Source: an uncultured Collinsella sp.
GTDB taxonomy: Bacteria; Actinomycetota; Coriobacteriia; Coriobacteriales; Coriobacteriaceae
Length of the DNA stretch: 18,317 nucleotides
Direction of reading: 5' to 3'
Assembly (NCBI GenBank): GCA_902496455.1
Contig: CABVAY010000037.1
Span: forward strand, 1-18,317
The stretch's first letter is position 1. Each line of letters opens with the position of its first letter. Below, in pieces: positions 14,520 through 18,317 of this stretch. Under the pieces are notes generated by a model. That model was given only the letters and a program-made list of their open reading frames with translations, searched no databases and had not been told where the DNA came from. Both the position numbers and the translations under genes were made by a program.

Positions 14520-15545
14520 ATGCTCGCGTTTAACAACGACTATTCCCACGGCGCACATCCGGCAGTGCTGCAGGCACTCGTCGACACCAACATGGAGCCG
14601 CAGCCCGGCTACGGTACCGATGCGCACACCGAGCGTGCCAAGCAGCTTATCCGTGAGGCCTGTCAGGCCCCCGATGCCGACGTGTTTTTTCTGGTGGGCG
14701 GCACGCAGGCCAACGCGACGGTGATTGACATGCTGCTTGCGCCCTACGAGGGAGTCGTTGCTGCCGAGACTGGCCACGTCGCCTGCCACGAGGCGGGCGC
14801 CATCGAGTTTGGCGGCCACAAGGTGCTCACCATCCCCGGCTACGAGGGCAAGATGCACGCCGAGGACCTCGAGAACTATATCCAGGTGTTCTACGAAAAC
14901 GAGAGCTACGAGCATACGGTGTTCCCAGGCGCCGTGTACGTGAGCCTATCGACCGAGTACGGCACGCTGTACTCCAAGGCCGAGCTCGCGGCGATTCACG
15001 CAGTGTGCCAGAAGCGCCAGATTCCGCTGTTTGTGGACGGTGCTCGCCTGGCCTATGCGCTGGCGGCCGATGAGTGCGACATTACCCTGCCCGAGCTGGC
15101 ACAGCTGTGTGACGTGTTCTACATCGGCGGCACCAAGTGCGGCGCTCTGTGCGGCGAGGCCGTGGTGTTTTGCGGCATGCACGCTCCGGCGCATCCCATT
15201 CCGCGCATTAAGCAGCACGGTGCGTTGCTGGCCAAGGGCCGCCTGACGGGCGTGCAGTTTGAGGCGCTCTTTACCGACGGCCTGTATTTTGAGATTGGTC
15301 GCCAGGCGATCGAAACCGCGCAGGCGCTTCGTCGCGTGCTGCACGAGCGCGGCTACCAGTTCTTCTTGGAGACGCCGACCAACCAGCAGTTCGTGATTCT
15401 GCCCAACGAGGACATGGCCCGCATTCGCGAGCACGCGGCGATCGAGTACTGGGAAAAGTACGACGATACCCACACGGTGGTGCGCTTTTGCACCAGCTGG
15501 GCCACGACGCAGGAGGATATCGACGCGTTGGCGGCTGTCCTGTAG
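14520..15545 (+). CDS. ltaE: Low-specificity L-threonine aldolase (PLP-dependent)
   Basis: The 341-aa protein belongs to the fold-type I PLP family of threonine aldolase/beta-eliminating lyases. The N-terminus FNNDYSHGAHPAVLQAL is characteristic. H86 in ETGHVACHE should stack on the cofactor ring, D173 in VDGARL should contact its pyridine N, and K206 in YIGGTKCG forms the Schiff base. It cleaves L-threonine or L-allo-threonine to glycine and acetaldehyde. AGAGGA lies just upstream of ATG 14520. Stereospecificity (LtaA versus LtaE type) cannot be determined by eye. A strong terminator follows at 15564. Confidence 0.9.
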   Translation: MLAFNNDYSHGAHPAVLQALVDTNMEPQPGYGTDAHTERAKQLIREACQAPDADVFFLVGGTQANATVIDMLLAPYEGVVAAETGHVACHEAGAIEFGGHKVLTIPGYEGKMHAEDLENYIQVFYENESYEHTVFPGAVYVSLSTEYGTLYSKAELAAIHAVCQKRQIPLFVDGARLAYALAADECDITLPELAQLCDVFYIGGTKCGALCGEAVVFCGMHAPAHPIPRIKQHGALLAKGRLTGVQFEALFTDGLYFEIGRQAIETAQALRRVLHERGYQFFLETPTNQQFVILPNEDMARIREHAAIEYWEKYDDTHTVVRFCTSWATTQEDIDALAAVL

Positions 15546-15563
15546 CCTGATGTAATGACGAGG

Positions 15564-15606
15564 GGCCGCCTTGCGCTAGGTTTGGCGCAAGGCGGCCTTT
15601 GTTTTT
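15564..15606 (+). terminator. Strong intrinsic terminator after the threonine aldolase gene
   Basis: The 13-bp stem GGCCGCCTTGCGC (15564-15576) pairs with GCGCAAGGCGGCC (15585-15597) across an 8-base loop, followed by TTTGTTTTT (15598-15606). It separates the aldolase gene from the GNAT gene, whose ATG is only 17 bases further on, so the GNAT gene must rely on read-through or a promoter overlapping this region. Confidence 0.94.
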
Positions 15607-15622
15607 GAGGGAGAAGGGTTGT

Positions 15623-16213
15623 ATGACCGAGATGTCCGAGCCGACGATTCGCCTGGCGACGCCCGATGATGCGCCGGCGTTGCTTGCCATCTATGAGCCG
15701 TATGTGCGCCAGACGGCGATTACCTGCGAATACGAGGTGCCGAGCGTTGAGGAGTTCGCCGGGCGCATCGAGCGTACGCTCAAGCGCTATCCGTATCTGG
15801 TGATGGAGTTGGACGGGCGTCCGGTAGGCTATGCCTACGTGAGTCCGCTTAACAGCCGCGAGGCGTACGACTGGTCGGTCGAGACGTCGATCTACCTGGC
15901 GCGCGATGTACGCCACGGCGGGCTGGGCCGCAAGCTGCACGATGCGCTCAAGCAATGCCTGATCGCGATGGGCATCACCAACATGTGCGCCCTCATCGCC
16001 GTGCCGCACGACAAGGACGACGAGTACCTGACGCACAACAGCCAGGACTTCCATGCCCATATGGGGTATCGCCTGGTGGGCGCCTTTGACCGCTGCGCCC
16101 AAAAGTTCGGCCGCTGGTACGACATGTGCTGGATGGAGTTGGTCCTAGCCGAGCGCGTCCCCAACCAACCCAAACCAACCTGGTTCCCCGACCTCCCCAA
16201 ACCTACCATTTAG
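15623..16213 (+). CDS. GNAT N-acetyltransferase, phosphinothricin acetyltransferase-like
   Basis: The 196-aa protein starts IRLATPDDAPALLAIYEPYV, typical of the Pat/Bar branch of GNAT enzymes. The acetyl-CoA motif is R97-x2-G100-x-G102 (RHGGLG), and MGYRLVGAFDRCAQKFGRWYD (147-167) matches the family C-terminal region. It likely acetylates a small amine or amino-acid analogue; the substrate is unknown. ATG 15623 follows GGGAGAAGGG. The last 17 residues (PNQPKPTWFPDLPKPTI) are Pro-rich and do not look like the family core, which suggests the 3' end was remodelled. It converges on the GntR gene with 21 bases between the stops. Confidence 0.9.
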   Translation: MTEMSEPTIRLATPDDAPALLAIYEPYVRQTAITCEYEVPSVEEFAGRIERTLKRYPYLVMELDGRPVGYAYVSPLNSREAYDWSVETSIYLARDVRHGGLGRKLHDALKQCLIAMGITNMCALIAVPHDKDDEYLTHNSQDFHAHMGYRLVGAFDRCAQKFGRWYDMCWMELVLAERVPNQPKPTWFPDLPKPTI

Positions 16214-16228
16214 GGACAGGTTTATTTT
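16199..16228 (+). terminator. Possible terminator between convergent GNAT and GntR genes
   Basis: AAACCT (16199-16204) pairs with AGGTTT (16218-16223), followed by ATTTT. The loop holds the GNAT stop codon. The 6-bp stem is short and A/T-rich, so this is a weak call. The minus-strand reading has no T-run. Confidence 0.35.
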
Positions 16229-16234
16229 GGCAGG

Positions 16235-16957
16235 TTAGCCGATTGGCTCGGTGTATTTGGCGCGGTCGGTGCGTTGGATGCGCTTAGAGACATGGAGCGG
16301 TCGGCCGTCGGTGTCGTAGACGTAGTCGGTGATCAGGATCAGCGCCTGCCCGCGCTCGACGTTGAGCAAAAACGCCTCGTTTTGCGAGGCATAGCACACC
16401 TCAAAGGTCTTATGTCCCTGTGCTGGCGCGCGATGGAATTCTTGGCGCAGCGTCGCGTAGAGCGAACCGTTGATATCGCGATCGATGAGCGTCTCGAAGC
16501 TTGGCGGCAGGTAGGTGGTCTCCAGGCACAGCGGCACGTCGTCCAGGTAGCGCAGGCGGACAAGTTTGACGAGCTTGCTGCCCACGGCGGCGTCAAAGAA
16601 CTTAGCTATGCTGCCGGCCGCCTTGGCAAAGCCCGAGTCCACGGTGCGCGTGGTGGGCTTCATGCCCTGACCTTCGACCTGCTTGGTATAGCTCGAAAAC
16701 ACTAGGTTGTTCTCGTGGAGCGCGGGCGTGTCGGCCACAAAGGCGCCACGCCCGCGCTCGGTGCGCACCAGGCCCTCATCAACGAGAACCTTAAGGGCGT
16801 GGCGCACGGTGCTGCGCGACAGCCCCGATTCGTCCATGAGCTCCATCTCGGACGGCAGCTTGTTTCCGCGTGCGTAGATGCCGGCGGCGATGCGGTCGCG
16901 AAGCGTACCCGCCAAGCGCTCGTATTGGCTCAGTTTCTTTTTAGATGAAGCGTTCAT
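16235..16957 (-). CDS. GntR-family regulator with UTRA domain (HutC/FrlR type)
   Basis: The 240-aa protein has an N-terminal winged helix-turn-helix (about 10-75: KLPSEMELMDESGLSRSTVRHAL, wing RTERGRGAFV). A UTRA effector domain follows (about 85-235: LETTYLPPSFETLI, YDTDGRPLHVSKRI). UTRA regulators sense sugar phosphates or related metabolites and usually repress a neighbouring operon. It is divergent from the deglycase gene across a 205-base A/T-rich region with repeated TGTAT motifs. A possible -10, TAGATA on the minus strand (16970-16975), would leave a very short or near-leaderless transcript. In E. coli the fructoselysine regulator FrlR is of this family, which supports a shared role but does not prove the ligand. 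Confidence 0.93.
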   Translation of the reverse strand: MNASSKKKLSQYERLAGTLRDRIAAGIYARGNKLPSEMELMDESGLSRSTVRHALKVLVDEGLVRTERGRGAFVADTPALHENNLVFSSYTKQVEGQGMKPTTRTVDSGFAKAAGSIAKFFDAAVGSKLVKLVRLRYLDDVPLCLETTYLPPSFETLIDRDINGSLYATLRQEFHRAPAQGHKTFEVCYASQNEAFLLNVERGQALILITDYVYDTDGRPLHVSKRIQRTDRAKYTEPIG

Positions 16958-17162
16958 GCGATCAGCCTATATCTAACTTGTATGCTTATCTAAGCAAGCA
17001 TGTATTCAACACAACAATAAAACCGCTGGTATCGAGCTACCGAAAACCTTACCAGCAAAATTTCTAAGATAAATATAGCATACAACTAGTCGACATAACC
17101 AAAACATGTATGTAACTTGTATGCCATCGAGAGCATCAAACGAGAAGAAAGGCTGATGCACG
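16958..17162. promoter_or_regulatory. Divergent promoter region with repeated GntR-type operator motifs
   Basis: The 12-base word TAACTTGTATGC occurs exactly at 16974-16985 and 17113-17124. CATGTAT occurs at 16999-17005 and 17105-17111, and an inverted TTGTATGC (GCATACAA) lies at 17078-17085. TGTAT copies are 22 bases apart on the left (16979, 17001) and 11 apart on the right (17107, 17118), that is, on the same helix face. TGCTTA-TC-TAAGCA (16983-16996) forms an inverted repeat in the left cluster. The left cluster overlaps the possible GntR promoter; the right cluster lies about 40 bases before the deglycase start. These are good candidate operators for the adjacent regulator. Promoters are not clear; TCGACA (17090-17095) is one possible -35 for the deglycase. 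Confidence 0.65.
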
Positions 17163-18155
17163 ATGACTACTCAGGAACAGGTCAAGGATGTCGTCTCCCA
17201 GGTTTTGGCTGACAAGGCAGACAAGGGCGGCATCAAGCGCGTCGTGTGGATTGGCGCTGGCGGATCCAACGGCGGCAACTATCCTGCGCAGTACTTTATG
17301 GAGCACGAGGCCACGCAGGTCGTGAGCTCCAGCTACACCAGCAACGAGTTCGTGCACGCCACCCCGGCCTACGTCAACGAGAACACCCTGGCCGTCGTCG
17401 TGTCCATGCGCGGCACCAAGGAGACCATCGTTGCCGCCCAGGTCGCCAAGGACCACGGCGCCAGCACCATCGCCATCTATGTTGACGAGTCCGGCCTCAC
17501 CGAGGTCTGCGACTACAAGATCCAGTATGACAGCCTGGCCGTCGACGAGTCCTGCATGGGCCGTACCAACTCCGCCGTCGTGACCATGATCGCCATGGAG
17601 CTCACACAGCAGACCGAGGGCTATGCCGAGTACGAGACCGCTATGGCCGCTTTCGACTTGGTTGACCCCATCTATCGCAAGGCCGTCGAGTACACCCGTC
17701 CGCTCGCTGCCAAGTGGGCCGAGCAGAACGCCGACAAGCCCTGCATCAACGTCATGGCCCAGGGTCCGCTCTTTGGTGCCGCCTACGTCTTTAGCATCTG
17801 CAACGTGCAGGAGATGCTGCAGATCGACTCCTGCACCATCAACACCTGCGACTTCTTCCACGGTCCCTTCGAGATCCTGGACAAGCGCACCTCGCTGTTC
17901 CAGCTCATCAGCGTCGGCCGCAGCCGCTGCAACGACGAGCGCGGCATCCGCTTCGTCAACCAGTACGGTGGCGAGCGCGTCTATCAGCTCGATGCCAAGG
18001 AGCTCGGCCTCAACGACATCAAGGACAGCGTGAGCGAGTACTTCAACCACCTGATCTTCGCCCCGATCCTCAACAACGTGTATATGCGCGCGCTCTCCGC
18101 CGTCACCCACAAGGACTACATGACGCGCCGCTACATGTGGAAGCTTGAGTATTAG
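17163..18155 (+). CDS. SIS-domain sugar-amine 6-phosphate deglycase (FrlB/FraB-like)
   Basis: The 330-aa protein has two SIS sugar-phosphate isomerase domains. The first holds IGAGGSNGGN (30-39) and VSMRGTKET (80-88). The second contains E217 and H233 in FFHGPFE, 16 residues apart, matching the spacing of the catalytic Glu214/His230 pair reported for the fructose-asparagine deglycase FraB. This separates it from the aminotransferase GlmS, which also has a glutaminase domain that is missing here. It probably splits fructoselysine-6-phosphate or a related Amadori product into glucose-6-phosphate and an amine. ATG 17163 has GAAAGG (17147-17152) about 10 bases upstream. It is divergent from a GntR/UTRA regulator; transport and kinase or PTS genes are expected beyond the window. 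The exact substrate is not determinable. Confidence 0.85.
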   Translation: MTTQEQVKDVVSQVLADKADKGGIKRVVWIGAGGSNGGNYPAQYFMEHEATQVVSSSYTSNEFVHATPAYVNENTLAVVVSMRGTKETIVAAQVAKDHGASTIAIYVDESGLTEVCDYKIQYDSLAVDESCMGRTNSAVVTMIAMELTQQTEGYAEYETAMAAFDLVDPIYRKAVEYTRPLAAKWAEQNADKPCINVMAQGPLFGAAYVFSICNVQEMLQIDSCTINTCDFFHGPFEILDKRTSLFQLISVGRSRCNDERGIRFVNQYGGERVYQLDAKELGLNDIKDSVSEYFNHLIFAPILNNVYMRALSAVTHKDYMTRRYMWKLEY

Positions 18156-18181
18156 TTACGCGGTTTTACCAAACCGCGTAA
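18156..18181. other. Perfect hairpin directly after the deglycase stop
   Basis: TTACGCGGTTT (18156-18166) and AAACCGCGTAA (18171-18181) form an 11-bp perfect stem with loop TACC, starting on the base after the stop codon. No T-run follows, so it is more likely an mRNA-stabilising or intercistronic structure than a terminator. Confidence 0.7.
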
Positions 18182-18230
18182 CGGCTCGACGCTGCGCGGT
18201 CCGCATTTGGGCAATCTGACGTTCAACTTC

Positions 18231-18264
18231 AAGGGCGCGACCAGAAGGTCAGCGCCCTTTCGTT
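18231..18264 (+). terminator. Probable terminator downstream of the deglycase gene
   Basis: AAGGGCGC (18231-18238) plus GACC (18239-18242) pairs with GGTC (18247-18250) and GCGCCCTT (18252-18259), with loop AGAA and one bulged A. The tail is TTTCGTT, a broken T-run. It could end the deglycase transcript or partly attenuate it before downstream genes. Confidence 0.65.
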
Positions 18265-18317
18265 ACGGGCTTTAGCCTGTGCGGGGCGCGCAGCGCGCCG
18301 CATCAGAAACCACCCGC
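18265..18317. other. Right-edge non-coding sequence
   Basis: The last 53 bases contain an inverted repeat GGCGCGC-A-GCGCGCC (18285-18299) and no start codon with a ribosome site. Nothing else is recognised before the window ends. Confidence 0.3.

Noticed and set aside
17136..18110. 324-aa minus-strand frame opposite the deglycase gene
   Set aside because: Low-complexity Gly/Val/Leu/Asp translation, a shadow of the SIS-domain gene.

Overview
The window is high-GC bacterial chromosome. The protein families, the dense one-directional layout and the strong GGAGG-type ribosome sites suggest an anaerobic gut actinobacterium of the Coriobacteriia, most likely Collinsella or a close relative. That placement is inferred from overall character, not from a marker gene. 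Thirteen of fourteen protein genes lie on the + strand; the exception is a GntR-family regulator near the right end.

Layout. (1) 1-630: a terminator-like hairpin, a complete tRNA-Asp(GTC) with an UP-element-like promoter and a UUCG-loop terminator, then a gene-poor 320-base stretch with nested palindromes. (2) 631-2697: a redox and repair group made of an Rrf2/IscR-type regulator with Fe-S ligands, a MutY-like DNA glycosylase without an Fe-S cluster and with Glu at the usual catalytic Asp position, and rubrerythrin. (3) 2698-4459: two hypothetical membrane proteins and two copies of an unusual 3'-UTR element (2719-2884 and 3621-3783). (4) 4583-5673: a lower-GC, translationally coupled pair, a DUF6036-like nucleotidyltransferase and an HTH protein, which looks like a toxin-antitoxin or defence-type module. 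(5) 5725-13523: rmuC, an ABC exporter with an altered signature motif, nth and mfd. (6) 13611-16213: a PAP2-family phosphatase, a threonine aldolase and a GNAT acetyltransferase. (7) 16235-18317: a GntR/UTRA regulator divergent from a SIS-domain sugar-amine deglycase (FrlB/FraB-like), with repeated TGTAT operator-like motifs between them. This looks like the edge of a locus for using Amadori compounds such as fructoselysine.

How the genes work together. DNA repair dominates the middle: two HhH-GPD glycosylases, RmuC and Mfd. The left group links Fe-S sensing, peroxide reduction by rubrerythrin and base-excision repair, which fits an oxygen-sensitive anaerobe. The right end is a regulated catabolic locus that continues beyond the window.

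The strongest candidate for something undescribed is the repeated 3'-UTR element. Both copies start 18-21 nt after a stop codon and carry a 23-26 bp stem. Its two arms differ between copies at seven base-pair positions, yet pairing is kept at every one. The apical loop, the linker and a terminal hairpin with a T-run are nearly identical. The nucleotidyltransferase/HTH pair is the second candidate.
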